A DNA stretch of 64,000 nucleotides from Ehretia macrophylla (Eukaryota > Streptophyta > Magnoliopsida > Boraginales > Ehretiaceae). The stretch covers positions 4,870,501 to 4,934,500 of the forward strand of contig CM075780.1 of assembly GCA_037974665.1 (NCBI GenBank), in the 5' to 3' direction. Numbering within the stretch: the first letter of the stretch is position 1; each line of letters begins with the position of its first letter. The notes below the pieces were generated by a model, which saw only the letters and a list, made by a program, of their open reading frames with translations, did no database searches and had not been told where the DNA came from. Positions 10,668-22,755 of the stretch are shown here, in pieces. Both the position numbers and the translations under genes were made by a program.

Positions 10668-11224
10668 CTTTTCAATTTTTTTTGCCCTAGTTAGGGTTGC
10701 CAAGATACTTTATCCACCAAATCTCTATTACCGAATCCCACGAAACATTAGGCAAGACAACATCGCTTCACGTAAAGGCTAGGCCCGCAAACCGAGGGCG
10801 TAGGGTTTGTGACCAGGTCTCCGTCGCTCCGGTGCCCATAACTTTTGATCCGTAAAGAGGTACGCGGCGCACAACATACCATTGCAAAGTTCTCTGAGAG
10901 CTCTACGACGACGACAGCTAGCTTGCTCGCTGTGACCTTTTTGGAGCCTAAAATCGAACGTTTTCATTAGTTTCAGGCCACTTTTCTTCTTTTGCTCTAT
11001 TTTTTCGTTCCGGATCGTACGTCGTGAACTGTTAAATGAATGACAACCTGACTCGCGGGACATCAGAGGGCCCTACAACTTGTCGATATCACGTTTTGCC
11101 AGGATGCTGCGTTGTTGAAGGTGATGGGTTGTCGTTAAGCCCATTGGGCCTTTTGAATGGGCCATATCTCTAGGCTGAGACTGTGAACCGTTAACACATA
11201 AAGGAATTGTGCTCTCAACACGAC

Positions 11225-11343
11225 GAGTGCAATCATACCAGCACTAATGCACCGGATCCTATCAGAACTCCGAAGTTAAGCGCGCTTGGGCGAGAGTAGT
11301 ACTAGGATGGGTGACCCCCTGGGAAGTCCTCGTGTTGCACCCC
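11225..11343 (+). rRNA. 5S rRNA: 5S rRNA gene, copy 12
   Basis: Changes: G2A, G7A, C36T, T59C. The promoter box is the common CATAAAGG. Its spacer shares private changes with that of copy 10 (TTGATCCGCAAGG, TTTCAAAGCTC). Confidence 0.95.
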
Positions 11344-11872
11344 CTTTTCAATTATTTTTGCCCGGGTTAGGGTTGCCAAGATACTTTATCCACCAAATCT
11401 CAATTACCGAATCCCACGGAACATTAGGAAAGACAACATCGCTTCACGTAGAGGTTGGGCCCGCAAACCGAGGGCGTAGGGTTTATTACCAGGTCTCTGT
11501 CGCTCCGGTGCCCATAACTTTTGATCCGCAAGGAATTACGCGACGCACAGCATGCCGTTTCAAAGCTCTCTGAGAGCTCTACGATGGGGGCAGCCAGCTT
11601 GCCCGCTGTGCCCATTTTTGGAGCCTAAAATCGAACGTTTTCATCAGTTTTAGACCACTTTTCTTCTTTTGCTCTGTTTTTCCGTCCCGGATCGTACGTC
11701 GTGAACTGTTAAAAGGACGACAACCTGACTCGCGGGACATCAGAGGGCACTACAACGTGTCGATATCATGTCTTGCGAGAATGCTGCATTGTTGAAGCGG
11801 ATGCGTTGTCGTTAAGCCCATTTGGCCTTCTGAATGGGCCATCTCTCTAGCTGGGACTGTGAACCGTCAACA

Positions 11873-11900
11873 CATATAGGAATTGTGCCCTCAACATGAC
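11873..11900 (+). promoter_or_regulatory. 5S upstream promoter, variant type (shown on copy 13)
   Basis: CATATAGG replaces CATAAAGG at -28 to -21, which makes the box more TATA-like. This form, or a close variant of it (ATTTAGG at copy 24), precedes the genes that carry G1C, C35A and/or A54G. The upstream context CTAGCTGGGA also lacks one G found in the common CTAGGCTGGGA. Confidence 0.7.
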
Positions 11901-12020
11901 CGGTGCGATCATACCAGCTTTAATGCACCGGATCACATCAGAATTCCGAAGTTGAGCGTGCTTGGGCGAAAAGTAGTACTAGCATGGGTGACCCCATGGG
12001 AAGTCCTCGTGTTGCACCTC
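11901..12020 (+). rRNA. 5S rRNA: 5S rRNA gene, copy 13 (variant subtype)
   Basis: 120 nt because of an extra A near base 70. Other changes: G1C, A19T, C20T, C35A, C44T, A54G, G82C, C95A, C118T. The insertion alters the spacing between box A and box C, which TFIIIA contacts together. Confidence 0.93.
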
Positions 12021-12577
12021 ATTTTCAATTTTTTTTGCCCTGGTTAGGGTTGCCAAGATACTTTATCCACCAAATCTCTATTACCGAATCCCACGGAACA
12101 TTAGGCAAGACAACATCGCTTCACGTTGAGGCTAGGCCTGCAAACCGATGGCGTAGGGTTTGTGACCAAGTCTCCGTAACTCCGGTGCACATAACTTTTG
12201 ATCCGTAAGGAGTTATGCAGCACACAGCATACTGTTGCAAAGCTCTCTGAGAGCTCTACGACGGGGGCAGCCAGCTTGTCCGCTATGCCAGTTTTTGGAG
12301 CCCAAAATCGAACGTTTTCATCAGTTTCAAGCCATTTTTCTTCTTTTGCTCTGTTTTTTCGTCCTGGATCGTACGTCGTGAATTGTTAAAAGGACGACAA
12401 CCTGACTCGCGGGACATCAGAGGGCACTACAACGTGTCGATATCACGTCTTCCAAGGATGCTGCATTGTTGAAGCGGATGGGTTGTCGTTAAGCCCATTT
12501 GGCCTTCTGAATGGGCCATCTATCTAGTTGGGACTATGAATCGTTAACACATATAGGAATTGTGCCCTCAACATGAC

Positions 12578-12696
12578 CTATGCGATCATCCCAGCTCTAA
12601 TGCACTTGATCACATCAGAACTCCGAAGTTGAGCGTGCTTGGGCGAGAGTAGTACTAGGATGGGTGACCCCCTGGGAAGTCCTCGTGTTGCACCCC
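12578..12696 (+). rRNA. 5S rRNA: 5S rRNA gene, copy 14 (variant subtype)
   Basis: Changes: G1C, G2T, G3A, A13C, A19T, C29T, G30T, C35A, A54G. The first three bases of the terminal helix are all altered, so the RNA end could not pair normally. Its spacer has lost about 12 bases near 13108. Confidence 0.93.
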
Positions 12697-13242
12697 CTTT
12701 TCAATTTTTTTTGCCCTAGTTAAGGTTGCCAAGATACTTTATCCACCAAATCTCTATTATCGAATCCCCCGGAACATTAGGCAAGACAACATCGCTTCAC
12801 TTAGAGGCTAGGCCCGTAAACCGAGGGCGTAGCGTTTGTAACCAGGTCTCCGTCGCTCCGGTGCCCATAACTTTTGATCCGTAAGGAGTTACGCGGCGCA
12901 CAGCATATGGTTGCAAAGCACTCTTAGAGCTCTACGACGGGGCAGCCAATTTGCTCGTTGTGCCCATTTTTAGAGCCTAAAATTGAACGTTTTCATTAGT
13001 TTCAGGCCACTTTTATTCTTTTGCTCTATTTTTTCATCCCGGATCGTAAGTCGTGAATTGTTAAAAGGAAGACAACCTGACTCACGGGACATCAGAGGGC
13101 CCTACAACACGTTTTGTGAGGATGCTGCGTTGTTGAAGCAGATGGGTTGTCGTTAAGCCTATTGGGCCTTTTGAATGGGCCATCTCTCTAGGTTGGGACT
13201 GTGAACCGTTAACACATAAAGGAATTGTGCCCTCAACAAAAC

Positions 13243-13361
13243 GGGTGTGATCATACCCGCACTAATGCACCGGATCCCATCAGAACTCCGAAGTTAAGCG
13301 TGCTTGGGCGATAGTAGTACTAGGATGGGTGACCCCCTGGGAAGTCCTCTTGTTGCACCCC
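13243..13361 (+). rRNA. 5S rRNA: 5S rRNA gene, copy 15
   Basis: Changes: C6T, A16C, G70T, G108T. Upstream reads CAACAAAAC just before the gene; -1 C is kept. Confidence 0.95.
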
Positions 13362-13915
13362 ATTTTCAATTTTTTTTGCCCTGGTTAGGGTTGCCAAGAT
13401 ACTTTATCCACCGAATCTCTATAACCGAGTCCCACGGAACATTAGGCAAGACAACATCGCTTCACGTAGAGGCTGGGCCCGCAAACCGGGGGCGTAGGGT
13501 AAATGACCAGATCTCCGTTGCTCTGGTGCCCATAACTTTTGATCCGTAAGGAGTTACGGAGCGCACAACATACCGTTGCAAAGCTCTCTGAGAGCTTTAC
13601 GACGGGGGCAGCTAGCTTGCTCGCCGTGCCCGTTTTTGGAGCCTAAAATCGAATGTTTTCATTAGATTCAGGCCATTTTTCTTCTTTTACTCTGTTTTTC
13701 CCGGAACGTACGTTGTGAACTGTTAAAAGGATGATAACCTAACTCGTAGGACATTAGAGGGCCCTACAATGTGACGATATCACGTCTGGCGAGGATGCTG
13801 CATTGTTGAAGCAGATGGGTTGTCGTTAAGCGGATTGTGCCTTTTGAATGGGCCATCTCTCTCGGCTGGGACTGTGAACTGTTAACACATAAAGGAATTG
13901 TGCCCTCAACATGAC

Positions 13916-14034
13916 GGGTGCGATCATACCAGCACTAATGCTCCGGATCCCATCAGAACTCCGAAGTTAAGCGTGCTTGGGCGAGAGTAGTACAAGGATG
14001 GGTGACCCCTTGGGAAGTCCTCGTGTTGCACCTC
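13916..14034 (+). rRNA. 5S rRNA: 5S rRNA gene, copy 16
   Basis: Changes: A27T, T79A, C95T, C118T. The distal terminator run is nine T. Its spacer carries a deletion of about 71 bp at 14083, which gives a unit of 606 bp. Confidence 0.95.
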
Positions 14035-14521
14035 ATTTTCAATTTTTTTTTGCCCTGGTTAGGGTTGCCAAGATACTTTATCTACAAACCGAGTGCGTAG
14101 GGTTTGTGACCAAGTCTCTGTCGCTCCGGTGCCCATAACTTTTGATCCGTAAGGAGTTACGCAGCGCACAGCATACCGTTGCAAAGCTCTCTGAGAGCTC
14201 TACGACGGAGGCAGCCAGCTTGCCCGCTATGCCCATTTTTAAAGCCCAAAATCGAACGTTTTCATCATTTTCAAGCCACTTTTCTTCTTTTGCTATGTTT
14301 TTCCGTCAAGGATCGTACGTCGTGAACTGTTAAAAGGACGACAACCTGACTCGCGGGACATCATAGGGCACTACAACATGTCGATATCATGTCTTGCAAG
14401 GATGCTGCATTGTTGAAGCGGATGGGTTGTCGTTAAGCCCATTTCGCCTTCTGAATGGGCCATCTCTCTAGCTAGGACTGTGAACCGTTAACACATATAA
14501 GAATTGTGCCCTCAACATGAC

Positions 14522-14640
14522 CGATGCAATCATACTTGCTCTAATGCACCGGATCACATCAGAACTCCGAAGTTGAGCGTGCTTGGGCGAGAGTAGTATT
14601 AGGATGGGTGACCCCTTGGGAAGTCCTCGTTTTGCACCCC
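14522..14640 (+). rRNA. 5S rRNA: 5S rRNA gene, copy 17 (variant subtype)
   Basis: Changes: G1C, G3A, G7A, C15T, A16T, A19T, C35A, A54G, C78T, C95T, G110T. Preceded by CATATAAG. It is one of the three most altered copies. Confidence 0.92.
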
Positions 14641-15198
14641 CTTTTCAATTTTTTTTGCCTTGGTTAGGGTTGCCGAGATACTTTATCCACCAAATCTCTA
14701 TTACCAAATCCCACGGAACATTAGGCAAGACAACATCGCCTCACGTAGAGGCTGGGCCCGCAAACAGAGGGTGTAGGGTTTGTGACCAGGTCTCCGTCGC
14801 TCCGGTGCCCATAACTTTTGATCCGTAAGGAGTTACGCGGCGCACAGCATACCGTTACAAAGCTCTCTGAGAGCTCTACGACGAGGGCAACCAGTTTGCT
14901 CGCTTTGCCCATTTTTTGAGCCTAAAATCAAACGTTTTCATTAGTTTCAGGCCACTTTTCTTCTTTTGCTATGTTTTTCCGTCCTGGATTGTACGTCGTG
15001 AACTGTTAAAAGGATGACAACCTGACTCGCGGGACATCAAAGGGCCCTACAACGTGTCGATATCACGTCTTGCGAGGATGCTGCGTTGTTGAAGTAGATG
15101 GGTTGTCATTAAGCTTATTGGGCCTTTTGAATGGGCCATCTCTCTAGGCTGGGACAGTGAACCGTTAACACATAAAGCAATTGTGCCCTCAACATGAC

Positions 15199-15319
15199 GG
15201 GTGCGATCATACCAACACTAATGCACCGGATCCCATCAGAACTCTGAAGTTAAGCGTGTGCTTGGGCGAGAGTAGTACTAGGATGGGTGACCCCCTGGGA
15301 AGTCCTCATGTTGTACCCC
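15199..15319 (+). rRNA. 5S rRNA: 5S rRNA gene, copy 18 (2-nt insertion)
   Basis: 121 nt: TG is duplicated after base 60, inside box A. Other changes: G17A, C47T, G108A, C114T. Likely a pseudogene by its promoter and its RNA fold. Confidence 0.92.
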
Positions 15320-15877
15320 CTTTTCAATTTTTTTTGCCCTGGTTAGGGTTACCAAGATACTTTAACCACCAAATCTCTATTACCGAATCCCACGGAACAT
15401 TAGGCACGACAACATCGCTTCACGTAGAGGCTGTGCCCGCAAACCGAGGGCATAGGGTTTGTGACCAGATCTTCGTCGCTCCGATGCCCACAACTTTTGA
15501 TCCTTAAAGAGTTACGCAGCGTACATCATAGAGTTGCAAAGCTCTCTGGGAGCTCTACGACGGGGGTAGCCAGCTTGCTCGCTGTTCCCGTTTTTGGAGC
15601 CTAAAATCGAACGTTTTCATTAGTTTCAAGCCACTTTTCTTCATTTGCTCTGTTTTTCCATCACGGATCGTACGTCGTGAACTGTTAAAAGGACGACAAC
15701 CTGACTCGCGGGACATCAGAGGGCCCTACAACTTGTCGATATCACGTCTTGCGAGGATGCTTCGTTGTTGAAGCAGATGGGTTGTCGTTAAGCCCATTGG
15801 GCATTTTGAATGGGCCATCTCTCTAGGCTGGGACTGTGAACTGTCAACACATAAAGGAATTGTGCCCTCAACATGAC

Positions 15878-15996
15878 GTGTGCGATCATACCAGCACTAA
15901 TGCACTGTATCCCATCAGAACTCCGAAGTTAAGCGTGCTTGGGCGAGTGTAGTACTAAGATGGTTGACCCCCTAGGAAGTCCCCATGTTGCACCCC
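15878..15996 (+). rRNA. 5S rRNA: 5S rRNA gene, copy 19
   Basis: Changes: G2T, C29T, G31T, A71T, G81A, G87T, G97A, T106C, G108A. Most are shared with copy 20, its neighbour and duplicate. Confidence 0.94.
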
Positions 15997-16554
15997 ATTT
16001 TCAATTTTTTTTTCCCTGGTTAGGGTTGCCAAGATACTTTATCCACCAAATCTCTATTACCGAATCCAACGGAACATTAGGCAAGACAACATCGCTTCAC
16101 GTAGAGGCTAGGCCCGCAAACCGAGGGCGTAGGGTTTGTGACCAGGTCTCCGTCGCTCCGGTGCCCATAACTTTTGCTCTGTAAAGAGTTACGCGGTGCA
16201 TAGCATAACGTTGCAAAGCTCTCTGAGAGCTCTACGACGGGGGTAGAAAGCTTGCTCGCTGTTCCCGTTTTTGGAGCCTAAAATCGAACGTTTTCATTAG
16301 TTTCAGGCCACTTTTCTTCATTTGCTCTGTTTTTCCATCACGGATCGTACGTCATGAACTGATAAAAGGAGGACAACCTGACTCGCGGGACATCGGAGGG
16401 CCCTACAACTTGTCGATATCACGTCTTGCGAGGATGCTTCGTTGTTGAAGCAGATGGGTTGTCGTTAAGCCCATTGGGCATTTTGAATGGGCCATCTCTC
16501 TAGGCTGGGACTGTGAACTGTTAACACATAAAGGAATTGTGCCCTCAACATGAC

Positions 16555-16673
16555 GTGTGCGATCATACCAGCACTAATGCACCGTATCCCATCAGAACTC
16601 CGAAGTTAAGCGTGCTTGGGCGAGTGTAGTACTAAGATGGTTGACCCCCTAGGAATTCCCCATGTTGTACCCC
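16555..16673 (+). rRNA. 5S rRNA: 5S rRNA gene, copy 20
   Basis: Changes: G2T, G31T, A71T, G81A, G87T, G97A, G102T, T106C, G108A, C114T. Duplicate of copy 19 at a 677-bp interval. Its following spacer instead resembles that of copy 17. Confidence 0.94.
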
Positions 16674-17230
16674 ATTTTCAATTTTTTTTTCCCTGGTTAG
16701 GGTTGCCAAGATACTTTATCCACCAAATACCTATTACCAAATCCCACGGAACATTAGGCAAGACAACATCGCCTCACGTAGAGGCTGGGCCCGCAAACCG
16801 AGGGCGGAGGGTTTTTGACCAGGTCTCTGTCGGTCCGGTGCCAATAACTTTTGATCCGTAAGGAGTTACGCGGCGCACAGCATACCGTTACAAAGCTCTC
16901 TGAGAGCTCTACGACGAGGGCAACCAGTTTGCTCGCTGTGCCCATTTTTGGAGCCCAAAATCGAATGTTTTCATCAGTTTCAGGACGCTTTTCTTCTTTT
17001 GCTCTATTTTTTCGTCCCGGATCGTACGTCGTGAACTGTTAAAAGGACGACAACTGGACTCGGGGGACATCAGAGGGCCCTACAACATGTAGATATCATG
17101 TCTTCTGACTATGCTGCATTGTTGAAGCGGATGTGTTGTCGTTAAGCCCATTGGGCCTTCTGAATGGGCCATATCCCTAGCACGGACTGTGAACCATTAA
17201 CACATAAAGGAATTGTGCCCTCAACATGAC

Positions 17231-17349
17231 GGGTGCGATCATACTAGCACTAATGCACCATATCCCATCAGAACTCTGAAGTAAAGCGTGCTTGGGCGAG
17301 AGTAGTACTAGGATGGGTGACCCCCTGGGAAGTTCTCGTGTTGCACCCC
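17231..17349 (+). rRNA. 5S rRNA: 5S rRNA gene, copy 21
   Basis: Changes: C15T, G30A, G31T, C47T, T53A, C104T. T53A is in box A. Upstream region begins CTAGCACGGACTG, an unusual form. Confidence 0.95.
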
Positions 17350-17905
17350 CTTTTCAATTTTTTTTGCCCTGGTTAGGGTTGCCAAGATACTTTATCCACC
17401 AAATCTCTATTACCGAATCCCCCGGAACATTAGGCAAGACAACATCGCTTCACGTAGAGACTAGGCCCGTAAACCGAGGGCGTAGGATTTGTAACCAGGT
17501 CTCCGTCACTCCGGTGCCCATAACTTTTGATCCGTAAGGAGTTACGCGGCACACAGCATACGGTTGGAAAGCTCTCTTAGAGCTCTACGATGGTGCAGCC
17601 AGTTTCCTCGTTGTGCTCTTTTTGGAGCCTAAAATCGAACGTTTTCATTAGTTTCAGGCCACTTTTCTTCTTTTGCTCAGTTTTTCCATCCCGGATCGTA
17701 CGTTGTGAATTGTTAAAAAGACGACAACCTGACTCACGGGACATCAGAGGGCCCTACGATGTGTCGATATCACGTTTTGTGAGGAAGCTGCGTTGTTGAA
17801 GCAGATGGGTTGTCATTAAGCCTATTGGGCCTTTTGAATTGGCCATCTCTCTAGGCTGGGACTATCAACCGTTAACACATAAAAGAATTGTGCCCTCAAC
17901 AAGAC

Positions 17906-18024
17906 GGGTGCGATCATACCGGCACTAATGCACCGGATCACGTCAGAACTCCGAAGTTAAGCGTGCTTGGGCAAGAGTAGTACTAGGATGGGTAACCCCG
18001 TGGGAAGTCCTTGTGTTGCACCCC
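17906..18024 (+). rRNA. 5S rRNA: 5S rRNA gene, copy 22
   Basis: Changes: A16G, C35A, A37G, G68A, G89A, C95G, C107T. It has A35 without the other subtype marks. Its spacer (TTACTCAG, CGGTTTGCCC, GTTGAGGCAG) recurs after copy 30. Confidence 0.95.
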
Positions 18025-18582
18025 CTTTTCAATTTTTTTTGCCCTGGTTAGGGTTGCCAAGATACTTTATCGACCAAATCTCTATTACCAAATCCCACGG
18101 AACATTATGCAAGACAACATCGCTTCAGGTAGAGGCTGGGCCCGCAAACCGAGGGCAGAGGGTTTGTGATCAGGTCTCCGTCGCTCCGGCGCCCATAACT
18201 TTTGATTCGTAAGGAGTTACTCAGCGTACAGCTTATCGTTGCAAAGCTCTCAGAGAGCTCTACGACGAGGGAAGCCAGCTTGCTCGGTTTGCCCATTTTT
18301 GGTGCCTAAAATCGAACATTTTCATTAGTTTCAGGCCACTTTTGTTCTTTTGCTCTGTTTTTCCGTCCCGGATCGTACATCGTGAACTTTTAAAAGGACG
18401 ACAACCTAGCTAGCAGGACATCAGAGGGCCCTAGAATGTGTCGATATCACATCTTGCGAGGATGCTGCGTTGTTGAGGCAGATGGGTTGTCGTTAAGCCC
18501 ATTGGGCCTTTTGAATGGGCCATCTCTCTAGGCTGGGACTGTGAACTGTTAACACATAAAGGAATTGTGCCCTCAACATGAT

Positions 18583-18701
18583 AGGTGCGATCATACCAGC
18601 ACTAATGCATCGGATCCCATCAGAACTCCGAAGTTAAGCGTGCTTGGGCGAGAGTAGTACTAGGATGGATGACCCCCTGGGAAGTCCTCGTGTTCCACCC
18701 C
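18583..18701 (+). rRNA. 5S rRNA: 5S rRNA gene, copy 23
   Basis: Changes: G1A, C28T, G87A, G113C; T instead of C at -1. G1A, C28T and G113C recur in copy 31, marking a block duplication. Confidence 0.95.
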
Positions 18702-19257
18702 ATTTTCAATTTTTTTTGCCCTGGTTAGGGTTGTCAAGATACTTTATCCACCAAATCCGTATTACCAAATCCCACGGAACATTAGGCAAGACAACATCGC
18801 TTCACGTAGAGGCTGGGCCCGCAAACCGAGGGCGGAGGATTTGTGACTAGGTCTCCGTCGCTCCGGTGCCCATAACTTTTGATCCGTAAGGAGTTACGCG
18901 GCGCACAACATAACGTTGCAAAGCTCTCTGAGAGCTCTACGACGGGGGCAGCCAGCTTGCTGGAGTGCCCATTTTTTAAGCCCAAAATCGAATGTTTTCA
19001 TTAGTTTCAGGCAAGTTTTCTTCTTTTGCTCTGTTTTTCTGTCCCGGATCGTACGTCGTGAACTTTTAAAAGGACGACAACCTGACTCGCGGGACATCAG
19101 AGGACCCTATAATGTGTCGATATCACGTCTTGCGAGGATGCTGCATTGTTGAAGCGGATGGGTTGTCGTTAAGCCCATTGGGCCTTCTGAATGGGCCATC
19201 TCTCTAGCTGGGACTGTGAACCGTTAACACATTTAGGAATTGTGCCCTCAACATGAC

Positions 19258-19376
19258 CGGTGCGATCATACCAGCACTAATGCGCCGGATCACATAAGAA
19301 CTCCAAAGTTGAGCGTGCTTGTGCGAGAGTAGTACTTGGATGGGTGACCCCCTGGGGAGTCCTCGTGTTCCACCCC
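19258..19376 (+). rRNA. 5S rRNA: 5S rRNA gene, copy 24 (variant subtype)
   Basis: Changes: G1C, A27G, C35A, C39A, G48A, A54G, G65T, A80T, A100G, G113C. Upstream box CATTTAGG. Its spacer (GGTGCTAATAAC, GAGAGATCTACG) recurs after copy 31. Confidence 0.93.
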
Positions 19377-19932
19377 CTTTTCAATTTTTTTTGCCCTCGT
19401 TAGGATTGCCAAGATACTTTATCCACCAAATCTCTATTACCGAATCCCACGGAACATTAGGCAAGACAACATCGCTTCTCGTAGAGGCTAGGCCGGCAAA
19501 CCGATGGCGTAGGGTTTGTGACCAGGTCTCCGTCGCTCTGGTGCTAATAACTTTTGATCCGTAAGGAGTTACGCAGCGCACAGCATACCATTGCAAAGCT
19601 CTCTGAGAGATCTACGACGGGGGCAGCCAGTTTGCTCGCTGTGCTATTTTTGGAGCCTAAAATCGAAAGTTTTCATTAGTTTCAGGCCACTTTTCTTCTT
19701 TCGCTCTGTTTTCCATCCCGGATCGTACGTCGTGAACTGTTAAAAGGACGACAACCTGACTCGCGGGATATCAGAGGTCCCTACAACGTGTCGATATCAC
19801 GTCTTGCGAGGACGTTGCGTTGTTGAAGCAGATGGGTTGTCGTTAAGCCTATTGGGCCTTTTGAATGGGCCATCTCTCTAGGCTGGGATTGTGAACAATT
19901 GATACATAGAGGAATTGTGCCCTCAACATGAC

Positions 19933-20051
19933 GGGTGCGATCATACCAACACTAATGCACTGGATCCCATCAGAAATCCGAAGTTAAGCGTGCTTGGGTA
20001 AGAGTAGCACTAGGATGGGTGACCCCTTGGGAAGTCCTCGTGTTGCACCTC
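19933..20051 (+). rRNA. 5S rRNA: 5S rRNA gene, copy 25
   Basis: Changes: G17A, C29T, C44A, C67T, G68A, T76C, C95T, C118T. The spacer marks GCCAATATAC and TTGAACCGTAAG recur after copy 32. Confidence 0.94.
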
Positions 20052-20607
20052 ATTTTCAATTTTTTTTGCCCTGGTTAGGGTTGCCAATATACTTTATCCA
20101 ACAAATCTCTATTACCGAATCTCACGGAACATTAGGCAAGACAACATCGCTTGACGTAGAGGCTGGGCCCGTAAACCGAGGGCGTAGGGTTTGTGACCAG
20201 GTCTCCGTCGCTCCGTTGCCCGTAACTTTTGAACCGTAAGGAGTTACGCGGCGCACAGCAAACCGTTGCAAAGCTCTCTGAGAGCTCTACGAGGGGGGCA
20301 GCCAGCTTGCTCGCTCTGCCCATTTTTGGAGCCCAAAATCAAACTTTTCATTAGTTTCAGTCCACTTTTCTTCTTTTGCTCTATTTTTCCGTCCCGGATC
20401 GTACGTCGTCAACTGTTAAAAGGATGACAACCTAACTCGTGGGACATCAGAGGGCCCTACAATGTGACGATATCACGTCTTGCGAGGATGCTGCATTGTT
20501 GAAGCAGATGGGTTGTCGTTAAGCCCATTGGGCCTTGTGAATGGGCCATCTCTCTAGCTGGGACTGTGAACCGTTAACACATATAGGAATTGTGACCTCA
20601 ACATGAC

Positions 20608-20726
20608 CGTTGCGATCATAACAGTACTAATGCATAGGATCACATCAGAACTCCGAAGTTAAGTGCGCTTGGGCGAGATTAGTACTATGATGGGTGACCC
20701 CTTGGGAAGTCCTCGTGTTGCACCCC
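20608..20726 (+). rRNA. 5S rRNA: 5S rRNA gene, copy 26 (mixed subtype)
   Basis: Changes: G1C, G3T, C14A, C18T, C28T, C29A, C35A, C57T, T59C, G72T, G81T, C95T. It has CATATAGG upstream and A35 but keeps A54. TGTGACCTCAACATG upstream and the CGCGCTTGGG-like box are shared with copy 33. Confidence 0.92.
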
Positions 20727-21283
20727 CTTTTCTATTTTTTTTGCCCTGGTTAGGGTTGCCAAGATACTTTATCCACCAAATCTCTATTACCGAATCCACG
20801 GAACATTAGGCAAGACGACATCGCTTCACGTAGAGGCTGGGCCCGCAAACTGAGGGCGTAGGGTTTGTGACCAGGTCTTCGTCGCTCCAGTGCCCATAAC
20901 TTTTGATCTGTAAGGAGTTAAGCGGCGCACAGCATACCGTTGCAAAGCTCTCTAAGAGCTCTACGACGGGGGCAGCCAGCTTGCTTGCTATACCCATTTT
21001 TGGAGCCTAAAATCGAACATTTTCATTAGTTTCAGGCCACTTTACTTCTTTTGCTTTGTTTTTCCGTACCGGATCGTACGTCGTCAACTGTTAAACGGAC
21101 GACAACCTGACTCGCGGGACATAAGAGGGCCCTACAACGTGTCGATATCATGTCTTGCGAAGATGCTGCATTGTTGAAGCAGATGGGTTGTCGTTAAGCC
21201 CATTGGGCATTTTGAATGGGCCATCTCTCTAGGCTGGGATTGTGAACCGTTAACACATAAAGAAATTGTGCCCTCAACATGAC

Positions 21284-21402
21284 GGGTGCGATCATACCAG
21301 CACTAATGCACCGGATCCCATCAGAACTACGAAGTTAAGCGTGCTTGGGCGAGAGTAGTACTAGGATGGGTGACCCCTTGGGAAGTCCTCGTGTTGCACC
21401 CC
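21284..21402 (+). rRNA. 5S rRNA: 5S rRNA gene, copy 27
   Basis: Only C46A and C95T, so it is one of the best-kept copies. Followed by a spacer with AACATTGGGCAAG and GATGCTGAGCCC, also seen after copies 28, 29 and 34. Confidence 0.96.
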
Positions 21403-21959
21403 CTTTTCAATTTTTTTTCCCTGGTTAGGGTTGCCAAGATACTTTATCCACCGAATCTCTATTACCGAATCCCACGGAACATTGGGCAAGACAACATCGC
21501 TTCACGTAGATGCTGAGCCCGCAAATCGAGGGCATAGGGTTTGTGACCAGGTCTCCGTCGCGCCGGTGCCCATAACTTTTGATCCGTAAGAAGTTATGCA
21601 CTGCACAGCATACCGTTGCAAAGCTCTCTGAGAGCTCTACGACGGGGGCAGCCAGCTTGCTTGCTGTGCCCTTTTTTGGAGACTAAAATCGAACATTTTC
21701 ATTTGTTTCAGGCCACTTTACTTCTTTTGCTCTGTTTTTTCATCCCGAAACGTACGTCGTGAATTGTTAAAAGGATGACAACTTGACTCGCGGAACATCA
21801 GAGGGCCCTACAACGTGTCGATATCACGTCTTGCAAGGATGCTGCGTTGTTGAAGCAGATAGGTTGTCGTTAAGCCCATTGGGCCTTTTGAATGGGCCAT
21901 CTCTCTAGGCTGGGACTGTGAACCGTTAACACATAAAGGAATTGTGCCCTCAACATGAC

Positions 21960-22078
21960 GGGTGCGATCATACCAGCACTAATGCAACGGATCCCATCAG
22001 AACTCCGAAGTTAAGCGTGCTTGGGCGAGAGTAGTACTAGGATGGGTGACCTCCTGGGAAGTCTTCGTGTTGCACCCT
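21960..22078 (+). rRNA. 5S rRNA: 5S rRNA gene, copy 28
   Basis: Changes: C28A, C93T, C105T, C119T. The upstream promoter is standard. Confidence 0.95.
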
Positions 22079-22636
22079 CTTTTCAATTTTTTTTGCCCTG
22101 GTTAGGGTTGCCAAAATACTTTATCCACCAAATCTCTGTTACCGAATCCCATGGAACATTAGGCAAGACAACATCGCTTCACGTAGATGCTGAGCCCACA
22201 AATCGAGGGCGTTGGGTTTGTGACCAGGTCTCCGTCGCGCCGGTGCCCATAAATTTTGATCCGTAAGGAGTTACGCGCTGCACAGCATACCGTTAAAAAG
22301 CTCTCTGAGAGCTCTACGACGGGGGCAGACAGCTTGCTCGCTGTGCCCGTCTTTGGAGCCTAAAATTGAACGTTTTCATTAGTTTCAGGATACTTTTCTT
22401 CTTTTGCTCAATTTTTCCGTCCCGGATCGTACGTCGTGAACTGTTAAAAGGATGACAACCTGACTCGCGGGACATCAGAGGGCACTACAACGTGTCGATA
22501 TCACGTCTTGCGAGGATGATGCGTTGTTGAAGCAGATGGGTTGTCGTTAAGCCCATTGGGCCTTTTGAATGGGCCATCTCTCTGGGCTGGGACTGTGAAC
22601 CGTTAACACGTAAAGGAATTGTGCCCTCAACATGAC

Positions 22637-22755
22637 GGGTGCGATCATACCAGCACTAATGCACCGGATCCCATCAGAACTTCGAAGTCAAGCGTGCTTG
22701 GGCGAGAGTAGTACTAGGATGGGTGACCCCCTGGGAAGTCCTCGTTTTGCACCCC
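22637..22755 (+). rRNA. 5S rRNA: 5S rRNA gene, copy 29
   Basis: Changes: C46T, T53C, G110T. The first terminator run is only TTT, so stopping would rely on the distal T8. Confidence 0.95.
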
